DNA of 64,000 nucleotides from Mesorhizobium amorphae. Its GTDB lineage: Bacteria; Pseudomonadota; Alphaproteobacteria; Rhizobiales; Rhizobiaceae. The notes under the pieces were generated by a model, which saw nothing but the letters and a program-made list of their open reading frames with translations, had not been told where the DNA came from and made no database searches. Shown one piece after another: positions 29,432 through 37,658 of this stretch (its first letter is position 1; each line of letters starts with the position of its first letter). Where the stretch lies: positions 1-64,000 of the forward strand of contig NZ_JHQS01000019.1 of NCBI RefSeq assembly GCF_014843845.1, read 5' to 3'. The position numbers were made by a program, and so were the translations under genes.

Positions 29432-30289
29432 TCATTTCACGGCCCCTGCCATCAGGCCGCGGATGTAGAAGCGCTGCAGCAAGAGGAAGAGGATCAGGCA
29501 CGGCACCATCATCACGGTGACGCCCGCCTGCACCGCGCCCCAGTCGATGGCGCCGAAGCGGCCGGACTGGAGTGCCGTCATCATGATCGGCAGCGTGAAC
29601 TTCGACTGGTCGGTCATCAGCACCAGGGCCGCCAGGAATTCGTTCCAGGCGCCGAGGAAGGCGAACAGCGCGATGGTGACGATGCCCGGCCAGACCAGCG
29701 GCAGCATCACCCTGATCAGCATGGTGACGTTGTTGGCGCCGTCCATGCGGGCGGCCTCCTCGATCTCGCGCGGCACCGCGTCGAAGGCGTTGCGCATCAT
29801 GAAGATCGAGAACGGCAGTTGCAGCGTGACGTAGACGCAGACCAGCCCGGTCAGCGTGTTGTGCAGGCCGATCTTGGTCAGCACCAGGAAGATCGGCGTC
29901 AGGATCGACTGGAACGGGATCATGATCGTCGACAGGATGACGACGAAGAGCAGGTCCTTGAACGGGAAGCGGAAGCGCGAGAAACCGTAGCCGGCGAGCA
30001 CGCTGACGATGACGGAAAACACCACCGTCATCACCGAGACATAGATGCTGTTTTGCGCCGGCAGCCAGAGCCCGTCGCCAAAGGTGTTGAGCGTGCCGTA
30101 ATTTTCGACCGAGAAGCCTGTCGTCGGCCAGGGCGGCAGCGGCGGCAGGCGCGCCTCCTGCGAGGGCTTGAAGGCCGACAGCACCGTCCAGACGATCGGC
30201 GCCAGGAACAGCACCGAGGCGATCATGCCGGTGGCGTGCTCGGCGATGCCGAGGCGCAGGCGGCTGCTGCGGCTGCGTGCCTGCGCCAT
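29432..30289 (-). CDS. Carbohydrate ABC transporter permease, MalG-like (CUT1)
   Basis: 285 residues, six helices. The EAA loop is EIEEAARMDGANNVTMLIRVMLPLVWPGIVT, and a CUT1 extracytoplasmic segment (LPPLPPWPTTGFSVENYGTL) follows the first helix. The ATG at 30287-30289 shares one base with the stop of the upstream permease (TGATG). It forms the heterodimeric channel with that permease. The true start is this ATG, not the longer open frame that continues upstream through the neighbouring gene. Confidence 0.92.
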   Translation of the reverse strand: MAQARSRSSRLRLGIAEHATGMIASVLFLAPIVWTVLSAFKPSQEARLPPLPPWPTTGFSVENYGTLNTFGDGLWLPAQNSIYVSVMTVVFSVIVSVLAGYGFSRFRFPFKDLLFVVILSTIMIPFQSILTPIFLVLTKIGLHNTLTGLVCVYVTLQLPFSIFMMRNAFDAVPREIEEAARMDGANNVTMLIRVMLPLVWPGIVTIALFAFLGAWNEFLAALVLMTDQSKFTLPIMMTALQSGRFGAIDWGAVQAGVTVMMVPCLILFLLLQRFYIRGLMAGAVK

Positions 30290-31218
30290 CAGTCGACCCC
30301 CTCGGGTTTGCGCAGCAGCCAGAGCTGGATCGTGCTGAGCGCGACCAGGATGGCGAGCAGGATCATCGACAGGGCCGCGCCATAGCCCAGCTTGAACGAG
30401 ACGAAGGACTGGTTGAAGATCCAGTAGACGGCGGTCAGCGTCTGGTTGCGCGGGCCGCCGCGCAGGATGATGTAGAACTGGTCGAAGGCGAGGATCGAGC
30501 CGGCGACCGACAGGATCAGCGCCAGCGCCAGCGTGCGGCGCATCAGCGGCAGGGTGATGGCGCGGAAGCGGGCGAACGGCCCTGCCCCGTCGATCATCGC
30601 CGCTTCCTGCAATTCGGACGGGATCGACTGAAGGCCGGTCATCAGGATGATCATGGTGAAGCCGGCGACCTTCCACACGACCATGGCGATGATCGACCAG
30701 AAGGCCGGCTGGAAGGTGGCCAGGAGGTTGACCTTCTTCTCGGTCAGGCCGAGGTCGAAGGCGGCCGGGCTGAACAGGCCGGAATCGACATTCAAAAGCC
30801 ACGACCAGAGCAGGCTCGCCGAAGCGAAGCCGATGACGGCCGGCATGAAGAAGGACGTGCGGTAGAAGCCGGTGAGCCGCCTCGGGCGTTCGATGAACAG
30901 CGCCAGCGGAAAGGCAACGGCGAAGATCGCGACCGTCACCACCAGCGTGTACCAGCCGGTGAAGCGCAGCGCATTCCAGAACCTGGTGTCGCGCAGGATC
31001 GCCCAGTAGTTGGCGAGGCCAATGAAGGAGTGCTCGCCCATCAGCGGCCAGTTGTGCAGCGACATCCACGCCGTCATGCCGAGCGGGATGATGAAGAAGA
31101 CTGTGACCAGCGCCACCGCCGGCGCGACATAGAGCAGGCCGACCCACTGCCGACGCCCGGCGCCGACCAGCTTCCTGGGGCGGGCGGGTGCGGAGGTTTC
31201 TGCGGTGATGGTGGTCAT
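30289..31218 (-). CDS. Carbohydrate ABC transporter permease, MalF/UgpA-like (CUT1)
   Basis: 309 residues, six helices (LLYVAPAVALVTVFFIIPLGMTAWMSL first). The EAA loop is ELQEAAMIDGAGPFARFRAITLPLMRRTL. It begins downstream of the repeat-containing gap after the binding-protein gene and overlaps the MalG-like gene by one base. No ATPase gene accompanies these permeases, so they probably share an UgpC/MsmK-type ATPase encoded elsewhere. Confidence 0.92.
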   Translation of the reverse strand: MTTITAETSAPARPRKLVGAGRRQWVGLLYVAPAVALVTVFFIIPLGMTAWMSLHNWPLMGEHSFIGLANYWAILRDTRFWNALRFTGWYTLVVTVAIFAVAFPLALFIERPRRLTGFYRTSFFMPAVIGFASASLLWSWLLNVDSGLFSPAAFDLGLTEKKVNLLATFQPAFWSIIAMVVWKVAGFTMIILMTGLQSIPSELQEAAMIDGAGPFARFRAITLPLMRRTLALALILSVAGSILAFDQFYIILRGGPRNQTLTAVYWIFNQSFVSFKLGYGAALSMILLAILVALSTIQLWLLRKPEGVD

Positions 31219-31254
31219 GCGTGCTCTTCCGTTGGATCCAGCGAGGCGGCCCTA

Positions 31255-31352
31255 CCTCCCCCTTGTGGGGAGGTCGGACCGCAGGTCCGGGTGGGGGACT
31301 GCGCCGCCCCCACCCCGCTGCTTCGCAGCGACCCTCCCCACGAGGAGGAGGG
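31255..31352. repeat. Intergenic palindromic repeat, about 98 bp
   Basis: The block starts CCTCCCCCTTGTGGGGAGG, contains CGGACCGCAGGTCCG and GCTGCTTCGCAGC hairpins, and ends with a CCTCCCC...GAGGAGGAGGG arm. It resembles the bigger version of the short CTCCC-TTGT-GGGAG palindromes at 60028 and 61538. It fills most of the 235-bp gap between the first permease and the binding-protein gene, where it could protect the binding-protein mRNA 3' end. The remaining 100 bp show no gene. Confidence 0.7.
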
Positions 31353-31453
31353 TAAGGAACGCTCCGGCCGCCCGGCCAGGGAGACGGGGCGGGCGGCCGG
31401 GTCAGGACCTTGGACGGCAGGGCGTTGCGCCGCTCCTGCCGCCCAGCCAGTCC

Positions 31454-32695
31454 TTATTTCTGCGGCGCCTGGTCGATGATCGACTGCATGGTCTCCTGCG
31501 CGTTCGAAACCGCGCCGTCGACATCGTCGCCGAAGAAGACCTCGTTGACCATCTGCGTCCACGGGCCGTTGGCGGAGTTGATCAAATCGTTGAACACCAC
31601 CGTATAGGGCGTGCGGCCCTTGGCCATCGCTTCGGCGGCGATCTGGTAGCGCGGATCGAGATCCTTCAGCGCCTCCTTGGCGATGTCGCCGCGCACCGGC
31701 AGGCTGCCGTATTTCGCCAAAATGGTCTGGCCCTCGAGCGAATAGGCGAAGTCGAGGAACTCCTTCACCACGGCGAGCTTCTTGGTGCCCTTGGTGACGA
31801 CGAAATTGTCGCCGCCGGCGAAGGACGACCAGCCACCGTCCTTGCCCGGCAGGAAGGTGACGCCGTAGTCGACATTCGGGTACTGCGTGTTCAGAGCGCC
31901 GATGGCGAAGGCGCCGGACGGCGTGATGCCGATATTGCCGGCGGCAAAGGCGGCAAAGAAGTTGGAGCCGGTGTCGGTCTGCGCGCCGGCCGGCACCAGA
32001 TCCTTCTTGACCATCGAGCGGTAGAGGTCGATGGCGCCGCGCAGCTGCGGGCTGTCCAGCGTCGCCTTCGAGCCGTCCTCTGACAGGATATCGCCGCCCG
32101 AGGCCCAGATCAGCGGCGTGAAGGTGAAAATGTTGCAGCCACCGCAATTGCCGGAAAAATAGAAGCCCTTGATGTCGCCGCCCAGCGCGTTGACCTTTTC
32201 GGCGTCGGCTTCGATCTCGGCCCAGTTGGCCGGGCCCTTTTCGGGATCGAGACCGGCCTGCTTGAACAGTTTTTTGTTCCAGATCAGCACCGAACTGTCG
32301 GCCGAGAACGGCAGGCCGTAGATGCGGCCCTTGTAGGTGCCGGTCTTGACGTGGGCCGGCGACAGGCTGGCGAAATAGGGCAGCGACTTCGCCCAGTCGG
32401 TGATGTCCTCGAGCTGGCCGGCGGCGGAAAAGGCCGGCGTGTAGATCAGGTCGAGCGACAGCGCGTCGGGCGCGGTGCCGCCGGCGGCCGCCGCGCCATA
32501 TTTCGGGATGATCTCGGCATTGGGGATGATGTCGAGCTTGATCTGGTTCTCATGCGCCTTGTTGAAGGCATCGACGATGCGCGGCATGAAGTTCGAGCCG
32601 TCGGCGCGCACCCAGATGTTGGCGGTGTCGGCGGCAAAAGCAGGCAGAGCAAAGATGCTCGCGGCAAGAGCGAGCCCGGCGATCATGGTCTTCAT
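31454..32695 (-). CDS. Sugar ABC transporter substrate-binding protein (CUT1, MalE-like)
   Basis: 413 residues. The Sec signal is KTMIAGLALAASIFALPAFA. The mature part is an SBP_bac_1 fold (IVDAFNKAHENQIKLDIIPNAEIIPKYGAAAAGG, DLIYTPAFSAAGQLEDITDWA, GIYG-like KGRIYGLPFSADSS). The ATG at 32693-32695 has GAGGAGG upstream. A longer in-frame ATG at 32708-32710 would place that site inside the gene and is less likely. It is first structural gene of the operon, after lacI. Expected ligand: an arabinofuranose-containing oligosaccharide, judged from the GH127 gene. Confidence 0.92.
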   Translation of the reverse strand: MKTMIAGLALAASIFALPAFAADTANIWVRADGSNFMPRIVDAFNKAHENQIKLDIIPNAEIIPKYGAAAAGGTAPDALSLDLIYTPAFSAAGQLEDITDWAKSLPYFASLSPAHVKTGTYKGRIYGLPFSADSSVLIWNKKLFKQAGLDPEKGPANWAEIEADAEKVNALGGDIKGFYFSGNCGGCNIFTFTPLIWASGGDILSEDGSKATLDSPQLRGAIDLYRSMVKKDLVPAGAQTDTGSNFFAAFAAGNIGITPSGAFAIGALNTQYPNVDYGVTFLPGKDGGWSSFAGGDNFVVTKGTKKLAVVKEFLDFAYSLEGQTILAKYGSLPVRGDIAKEALKDLDPRYQIAAEAMAKGRTPYTVVFNDLINSANGPWTQMVNEVFFGDDVDGAVSNAQETMQSIIDQAPQK

Positions 32696-32775
32696 GGTTT
32701 TCCTCCTCATTGGTTCTCCTCCCTGTTCGGCCGCGCTTACCCGTTCACGGGGCAAGCAGCGGCCGTTTCCTTTGA

Positions 32776-32822
32776 TGCATCTCGTTGCCCCAAAACCGCT
32801 GCGCACTTTTGGGCGACATGCA
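32776..32822. repeat. Imperfect palindrome with AAAACCG...CACTTTT core, second copy
   Basis: TGCATCTCGTTGCCCCAAAA pairs imperfectly with CTTTTGGGCGACATGCA around CCGCTGCGCA. Layout and core match the palindrome at 9763-9806. It lies in the 133-bp gap between lacI and the binding-protein gene, close to where the operon promoter or a lacI terminator should be. Confidence 0.55.
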
Positions 32823-32828
32823 TTGATC

Positions 32829-33872
32829 TCAGCCGCCTGGCGGACGGCCGCATGACTGACGCACCACCAGCCGGCACGGCAGTTTCCTGATGCCCGGCGC
32901 GGCCGCCTGGCCGCCGACGAGCGAAAGCAGGGCAAGCCCGGCCTCGCGGCCAAGCGCTGAAAGGTTCATGTCGACCGAGGTCAGCGGCGGGCGCGTCGCC
33001 TCGGCCACGATCTCCCAATTGTCGAAGCCGATGACGCCGACATCGTCGGGCACGCGGATGCCGCGCTCGCGCAGCGCATCGATGACGCCGCGCGCGATCT
33101 GGTCGTTGCCGCAGAAGACGGCATCAGGCGCCCTGCCCGCCTCGCCGTCGAACAGTTTGCCGACCGCCTCATGTCCCCAGGCTTCCGACCAGGCGCCGAG
33201 CAGCGGCTCGGCAACCGGCAGGCCGTGCTCGGCAAGCACCTCGCGATAGGCCCGGGCGCGCTCATGCACCACGGCGAAGCTCGCCGGACCGCTGACATGC
33301 GCAATGCGCCTGCGCCCCAGCCGGCAAAAATGCTCGACCGCCAGCCGTGCGCCGCCGGCATCGTCGGATACAAAACCGACGGCGTCGGGATCGGGTTGGG
33401 TGAAGGCATAGATCACCGGAATGCGCAGATTGGCGAGATCGACCGGCAGATGGCGGTCGATGCGCTTGCCGGTGGCGATGATGCCGTCGACGCGCTTGTC
33501 GAGCATGGCCTCTACATGCAGCTGCGCGAGCCGCATGTCGTCCTCGACATTGCACAGGAACACCGAGACGCCGGCATCGACCAGCGCATCGGAAACGCCG
33601 GACATCAGCGGCAGCGAGAAGCGGCCATAGGTATCGTTGGTAAGCAGCCCGACGGTGAAGGAGCGCCGGCGCAACAGGCTCTGCGCCAGGCTGTTCGGCC
33701 GGAACCCCAGACGCTGCGCCGTCTCGCGAATACGCTCACGCGTCTCCGCCGTCATCCGCCCCTGCCCGTTCAGCGCCTTCGATGCGGTGGCGACACTGAC
33801 GCCGGCCGACGCGGCCACCTCGCGCAGGGTGACCGGTGTCTTGGCGGGCGCTGGCGAGGCGTCGGAGGACAT
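32829..33872 (-). CDS. LacI family transcriptional repressor of the arabinofuranoside operon
   Basis: 347 residues. The LacI helix-turn-helix with hinge (TLREVAASAGVSVATASKALNGQGRMTAETRERIRETAQRLGFRPNSLAQSL) is followed by a periplasmic-binding-protein fold (VIYAFTQPDPDAVGFVSDD, AVFCGNDQIARGVIDALRERGIRVPDDVGVIGFDN). It is upstream of and co-directional with the importer/GH127 genes. Two near-identical palindromes about 25 and 93 bp upstream of its start are good operators, suggesting autorepression. The inducer is unknown, but probably a released arabinose or oligosaccharide. Confidence 0.92.
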   Translation of the reverse strand: MSSDASPAPAKTPVTLREVAASAGVSVATASKALNGQGRMTAETRERIRETAQRLGFRPNSLAQSLLRRRSFTVGLLTNDTYGRFSLPLMSGVSDALVDAGVSVFLCNVEDDMRLAQLHVEAMLDKRVDGIIATGKRIDRHLPVDLANLRIPVIYAFTQPDPDAVGFVSDDAGGARLAVEHFCRLGRRRIAHVSGPASFAVVHERARAYREVLAEHGLPVAEPLLGAWSEAWGHEAVGKLFDGEAGRAPDAVFCGNDQIARGVIDALRERGIRVPDDVGVIGFDNWEIVAEATRPPLTSVDMNLSALGREAGLALLSLVGGQAAAPGIRKLPCRLVVRQSCGRPPGG

Positions 33873-33896
33873 GGTGCGCGGCGAGGTCCCTTAGCT

Positions 33897-33912
33897 GAGA
33901 AAAGGTTTTCTC
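33897..33912. promoter_or_regulatory. LacI-type operator, copy 1
   Basis: GAGAAAAGGTTTTCTC is a 7-2-7 palindrome with the AAAA-NN-TTTT centre usual for LacI-family sites. It lies 25 bp upstream of the lacI start codon. Confidence 0.65.
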
Positions 33913-33964
33913 TTGTCGCCCTGCGAGGCGCTGATTGGTGAGGTCAGCGGATGAAGGGCGATTT

Positions 33965-33980
33965 GGGAAAAGGTTTTCTC
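33965..33980. promoter_or_regulatory. LacI-type operator, copy 2
   Basis: GGGAAAAGGTTTTCTC differs from copy 1 in one base (G for A at the third position). The centres are 68 bp apart, compatible with cooperative binding or looping. No copy was seen in front of the binding-protein gene. Confidence 0.6.
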
Positions 33981-34127
33981 AGAGGGAGATTAGGGGAAGG
34001 ATTTGGGGATGGCAAGGGGGAATGAAGGCGTCAGCGGTGACAGTGTCAGCACCACTGTCTTTTTCTCTACCGCCTGGCGGTCAGAATCTCCTTAGACATC
34101 TCACCGATTGCAAATATGTGCATTTCA

Positions 34128-34159
34128 TGCAATTTATTCTGCGAAAATTGTGCAATTTA
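34128..34159. promoter_or_regulatory. AT-rich direct and inverted repeats before the 72-aa/GHKL pair
   Basis: TGCAATTTA occurs at 34128-34136 and 34151-34159 (23-bp period). AAATTG-TG-CAATTT at 34145-34158 is a perfect inverted repeat. The stretch is far more AT-rich than its surroundings and ends about 20 bp before the first gene of the accessory pair, so it is a candidate operator/promoter. Confidence 0.4.
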
Positions 34160-34179
34160 CATGGAATGAACTACCGATC

Positions 34180-34398
34180 ATGTCCCAGAAACGTGACAAA
34201 TTTCGCCAATTAGCAGAAAGCCGGACCACAAAAGCACTCGAGGCAATAGCTCGTATAGGCAACCTTTCGAACCGCCAGGTGTACGAATATGAAGAGGCCG
34301 AGGTGAGAAAAATAACACGGGCATTGCGGGACGCCGTAGCTGCGGTGGAAGCTCGCTTCGAAACACCCCGCGTCCGGCAATCAGGCTTCAAATTGTAG
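34180..34398 (+). CDS. Small helical protein paired with GHKL ATPase, function unknown
   Basis: 72 residues: KFRQLAESRTTKALEAIARIGNLSNRQVYEYEEAEV then KITRALRDAVAAVEARF. It is strongly charged and predicted all-helical with no membrane segment. I recognise the block IGNLSNRxxYEY as a recurrent small-protein motif but know no function for it. The gene ends 7 nt before the GHKL ATPase start, so the two are co-transcribed and their products may act together. The ATG at 34180 is chosen because codons further upstream fall in the AT-rich repeat region; its ribosome site is weak. Confidence 0.7.
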   Translation: MSQKRDKFRQLAESRTTKALEAIARIGNLSNRQVYEYEEAEVRKITRALRDAVAAVEARFETPRVRQSGFKL

Positions 34399-34405
34399 GT
34401 TTGCA

Positions 34406-36244
34406 ATGGACACTTCAAGCATTACTCCAATCCAGATTGACGACACCGATTTCTTGGTCGCTACAACGATCGAGCGTTGCCCGCGGACGATGATGATCCG
34501 CGAACTGACGAAGAATGCTCTTGAGGCCGCATCCCAAGCTGCTGAAGGGCAGAGGCAGGTAATTTTCCGAGTAGTCGATTTCGGCGGTACACCAAAACTC
34601 GCCATCTGGAACACCGGACCCGGAATGGATGCCAGCGAACTCTACCGGATGTGCGACCTAGCCGCCTCTATCCGGAAAGAAAAAGGTCTGGACGCGAACT
34701 TCGGCATGGGAGCGAAGGTAGCCTCACTTCCCTCCAACAAGCTTGGAATGATCTATCGATCATGCAAGTCCGGCGAAGTGAACGAAGTCCTGCTCTGTCA
34801 ACGCGATGGCCGCTATGGTCGGCTGCGTCGTCTACTCGATGGCGGTGAGCTTGCAGAAGTCGTGAGCGTTTCGCAGCTGGCGCGCGAGGAAGGATACAAT
34901 CTCGGAGAAGACTGGACGGAAGTGAGACTCCTGGGCAACGAACCCGAACAAGACACGGCGCACGATCCTTTTAACGGCGATCCAACGTCAGATGCCCAGT
35001 GGTTGGCGACGTACCTGTATCACCGATTCTACCGACTACCCGAGGGTGTTCGAGTGGTGCTCCAAAGCGGCACGCACAAGCTAGGCGAAGGAACGCGCGT
35101 ATTCGAACCCTTGCCGCGACGAGCAGCGGCAGGTGCATTCGAAAAGACCGAGACCGTCGAAGCGCCAGGCGGAATCAAAATCCACTACTACTATGACCCG
35201 CCATACGAAAAATCGCCGAGCCACAATCGGTCGATCAGCGGGGCAATTCAATCCGCGCTCAGTCTCGTCGCCGTAGTCTACAAGGACGAACTTTACGACG
35301 TGAAAACTGGAAGAGCCTGGGCAATCAATGCCCCCCTCTTTGGTATCCCGTTCGGATCGAAGCACATTTCCGTCCATATCGAACTCCCGGATAATGCTTC
35401 GGTTCTGCCGGAGGGCTACCGACAGTTTTTGCGTTACCGATCGGGTCAGCAGGAGACCGTCCAAGCCGCGCATTTCGGTGATCTGGTCGCCCAGCACCGG
35501 CCGCAGTGGCTCATCGATCTCATTCGCTCTCTTGCACCTGAAAGTACCTCAAACGACGAAATTCGCGACGAACTTCAGAAACTACTCGATGAGTTGCGCG
35601 TACGTCGTGTTCTGCCACGCGCAATGCCAACCGGGGTCAAGCTCGTAGACTCTTCCTCTGGTGCTGGCATGCAGGCGGCGCGAGAAGGCGAAGGCTCGGC
35701 GGGCATGTCGAGGCCGAAGACCAAGCACGTCGACCTCAATCTAGCCCCGCAAGGTGCAAAAGCGGCGGACCTTTGGAAGGACCGCGAGCGAGCCCCCGAC
35801 CTTGTGCTATTGCGATCAGCGGAGGAAATTGACGATAAGCAGCTTCGTAGCCGGGCTGGACGCTACTACGAGAATGGGCAGCTATTTCTCAACATGCTGT
35901 ATCCTTCGATCACTGAGATGCGCGAGACGCTGGAGGCGTCATACGCCACTGTCGCCGACGTCGATGGCATGCGGGAGGCAGCGCTGCAGCAAGCGGAGAA
36001 GAGCATGATCCTCCGTGTCGGCAGGGCTGTTGTCTTTGCCCTCGCAAAGCAGTTGAACAAAGAATGGGATGCCGACGCAGTCAAGCATGCCTTGGCACCA
36101 GAAAGTTTGAGTCTTGCGGCGGATGATTTCTACGACTCCCTCCAGCCGGCGCGCCGAAGCATGGGTCGTCTATTCAGGCCTAACCGGCAAAGTGACGAGA
36201 CCAATGGCACCGAGGAAGAGGACTTAGGGCTCGTAACTGTGTAA
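34406..36244 (+). CDS. GHKL (HSP90/MutL-like) ATPase of unknown function
   Basis: 612 residues. The N-terminal Bergerat fold is recognisable: RELTKNALEAASQ (Glu33, Asn37), IWNTGPGMDASEL (69-73; Asn replaces the usual Asp of DxGxG) and DANFGMGAKVAS (lid). The middle contains IHYYYDPPYEKSPSHNRS and HISVHIELPDNASVLPEGYRQFLRYRSG. The C-terminal part is helical (LRSRAGRYYENGQLFLNMLYPSITEM) and the tail acidic. There is no transducer matching MutL or HSP90 that I can identify. Base composition is visibly lower in GC than the flanks. Together with the 72-aa protein and a nearby HNH nuclease it looks like accessory, possibly defence-related, DNA. Confidence 0.75.
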   Translation: MDTSSITPIQIDDTDFLVATTIERCPRTMMIRELTKNALEAASQAAEGQRQVIFRVVDFGGTPKLAIWNTGPGMDASELYRMCDLAASIRKEKGLDANFGMGAKVASLPSNKLGMIYRSCKSGEVNEVLLCQRDGRYGRLRRLLDGGELAEVVSVSQLAREEGYNLGEDWTEVRLLGNEPEQDTAHDPFNGDPTSDAQWLATYLYHRFYRLPEGVRVVLQSGTHKLGEGTRVFEPLPRRAAAGAFEKTETVEAPGGIKIHYYYDPPYEKSPSHNRSISGAIQSALSLVAVVYKDELYDVKTGRAWAINAPLFGIPFGSKHISVHIELPDNASVLPEGYRQFLRYRSGQQETVQAAHFGDLVAQHRPQWLIDLIRSLAPESTSNDEIRDELQKLLDELRVRRVLPRAMPTGVKLVDSSSGAGMQAAREGEGSAGMSRPKTKHVDLNLAPQGAKAADLWKDRERAPDLVLLRSAEEIDDKQLRSRAGRYYENGQLFLNMLYPSITEMRETLEASYATVADVDGMREAALQQAEKSMILRVGRAVVFALAKQLNKEWDADAVKHALAPESLSLAADDFYDSLQPARRSMGRLFRPNRQSDETNGTEEEDLGLVTV

Positions 36245-36301
36245 ATCGCAGCCGTCGTATCGAACCGGCCGTCGTCGCCAACGAAAGCTGCTTTCGCCAC
36301 C

Positions 36302-37194
36302 TCATTGCTTGAAGCAATTCTCACGGTGCCATTGCAAGAAACGAGGATGCGGGCGTTCAGACTGCCGGACCGGCGGAAGCGCTCGACCGGTCTTGTTTAT
36401 GAACCCCTGCACACTGTCGAGATCGTGACCTGCCGCGAGACTAGAATTTCCAGATCGTCAGACAGGCTGATCAATCCGCGGTCGAACATCCAGTGCGCCG
36501 TACCAGACAGCGCGATCCCATTGTTGATGATATCCGGACCATTCTGTTCGACCGGTCGAATATGCGCTGCGGAAACCTCTGCTCGGCCGCCGCCATTGAT
36601 CAACTTCAGTCCAGTGATCGCGCAGCGCTCGTCATAGGCGCGTAAAACGACGCGACGGAAAATGCGATCCCGTACAATTCGCGATCCGACATAGCTCACA
36701 CGGTCACGGCTCTGCTCGAATTCAAATGGCGCCTGGTCTTCCTGGAAGCCGGTGCCCATCTCATCAACGCGGGGCAGCACCAACTCATCCGCGTCGAAGC
36801 CCAGATCGTATATGCGGTTGAAGTCGCTTGGACTAAGTAGGCGGACTGCCGATTGAGCACGGCCAGATATCCTTCCCTTGTCGTTGAGCAAGCCTCGTTC
36901 AACGAGACCATCGGGTCCACTGAATGGAACAGGATTGACGAAAGGCACGTAGCTTCGAGGCTCAATAAGAGCAAGGTACATGTCCGGTGTGACGGGGTCG
37001 GGAATGACCTGTTGAACCTTGGCCATCGCGTAATACCCACGGGCATCCTTAACCTTGCTGGGTTCGTAGTAGATTATCGAGCCACCGACGCATGCTTCGA
37101 CACGGCGCAGATACATGCTAGGAAATTGATATTGCTCTTCCGGGCGGTCCTTGTAGATCGAATCTGAGCGGTGAATGAAGACCCCGAAACCCAT
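36302..37194 (-). pseudogene. HNH restriction-type endonuclease, 3' end frameshifted
   Basis: The N-terminal domain (FIHRSDSIYKDRPEEQYQFP, MYLRRVEACVGGSIIYYEPSK) is followed by an intact HNH core (YDERCAITGLKL, EVSAAHIRPVEQNG, NNGIALSGTAHWMFDRGLIS). In the frame of the start codon the protein ends early at 36397 after LVSRQVTISTVCRGS. One base to the side, from about 36425, the sequence continues DSVQGFINKTGRALPPV and ends HPRFLQWHRENCFKQ at 36302, the expected C-terminus. A single missing base (probably A after GTC, 36425-36427) explains this. The catalytic core is retained, so activity of the truncated form is possible. It is convergent with the GHKL gene. Confidence 0.8.
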
Positions 37195-37370
37195 GTTTTC
37201 TACACTGCGATCCTCGGAAATACGTGCGTCAGAGTCGATACAGCCCGATATCGAGAGTTTAGTCTAGTCCAGCGCTGCTTTTCCCCTAGTATCGAGCGAG
37301 CGTATTGCCATTCCACCCCGCCCCGCTTTCTGCTTGAATACCCCCAACATCCAGCCACGGAGCCTACCCC

Positions 37371-37658
37371 ATATCCACCGATCCCTTTGCTCCCTTGCGG
37401 CAGCGTTTCATGGCCCGGTGTGCCGATCAGCTCGCCGAACTGAAGGCCGCGCGTGAAGGCGGTTCCCTGCCCGGCTCCGACGATCCCCTGGTCAAGCTCG
37501 CCCACTCTCTGGCGGGCGCGGCGGGGACGTTCGGCTTTCCGGAGATCAGCGCGCGGGCGTCGGCGCTGGAGACGCTACTGGTCGAGCAGGCGGAGGCCGG
37601 CGCCGCAGCGGCCGCGCTCGATGCGCTGATCGCGGAGATCGAGCGCACCCTGAAATGA
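37371..37658 (+). CDS. Hpt (histidine phosphotransfer) domain protein with ATA in place of start codon
   Basis: About 95 residues forming a four-helix Hpt bundle with the phospho-His motif LVKLAHSLAGAAGTFGF. The natural N-terminus should read (M)STDPFAPLRQRF; the first codon here is ATA (37371-37373), placed exactly 8 nt after a GGAG ribosome site (37359-37362). Translation may start from ATA, from TTG 37395 or ATG 37410, or not occur; a base-call error is also possible. It would relay phosphate between hybrid kinases such as those at 46688-49270 and 52062-54662 and a response regulator. Its 3' end is duplicated at 42398-42445. Confidence 0.7.
   Translation: MSTDPFAPLRQRFMARCADQLAELKAAREGGSLPGSDDPLVKLAHSLAGAAGTFGFPEISARASALETLLVEQAEAGAAAAALDALIAEIERTLK
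37611..37648 (+). repeat. 38-bp direct repeat, left copy (3' end of Hpt gene)
   Basis: GCCGCGCTCGATGCGCTG followed by ATCGCGGAGATCGAGCGCAC is identical to 42398-42435. The copies are 4787 bp apart and flank the nitrile hydratase/PPOX/haloperoxidase segment. A duplicated gene 3' end at both borders is the hallmark of site-specific or repeat-mediated insertion at that gene. Confidence 0.75.

Noticed and set aside
29432-31147. A single 571-codon permease
   Set aside because: The upstream half is an out-of-frame reading of the MalF-like gene. The real MalG-like gene starts at 30289 with a TGATG overlap.
31255-31352. Intrinsic terminator after the binding-protein gene
   Set aside because: Long complex palindrome without a T-run; better explained as a dispersed repeat element with a possible mRNA-stabilising effect.
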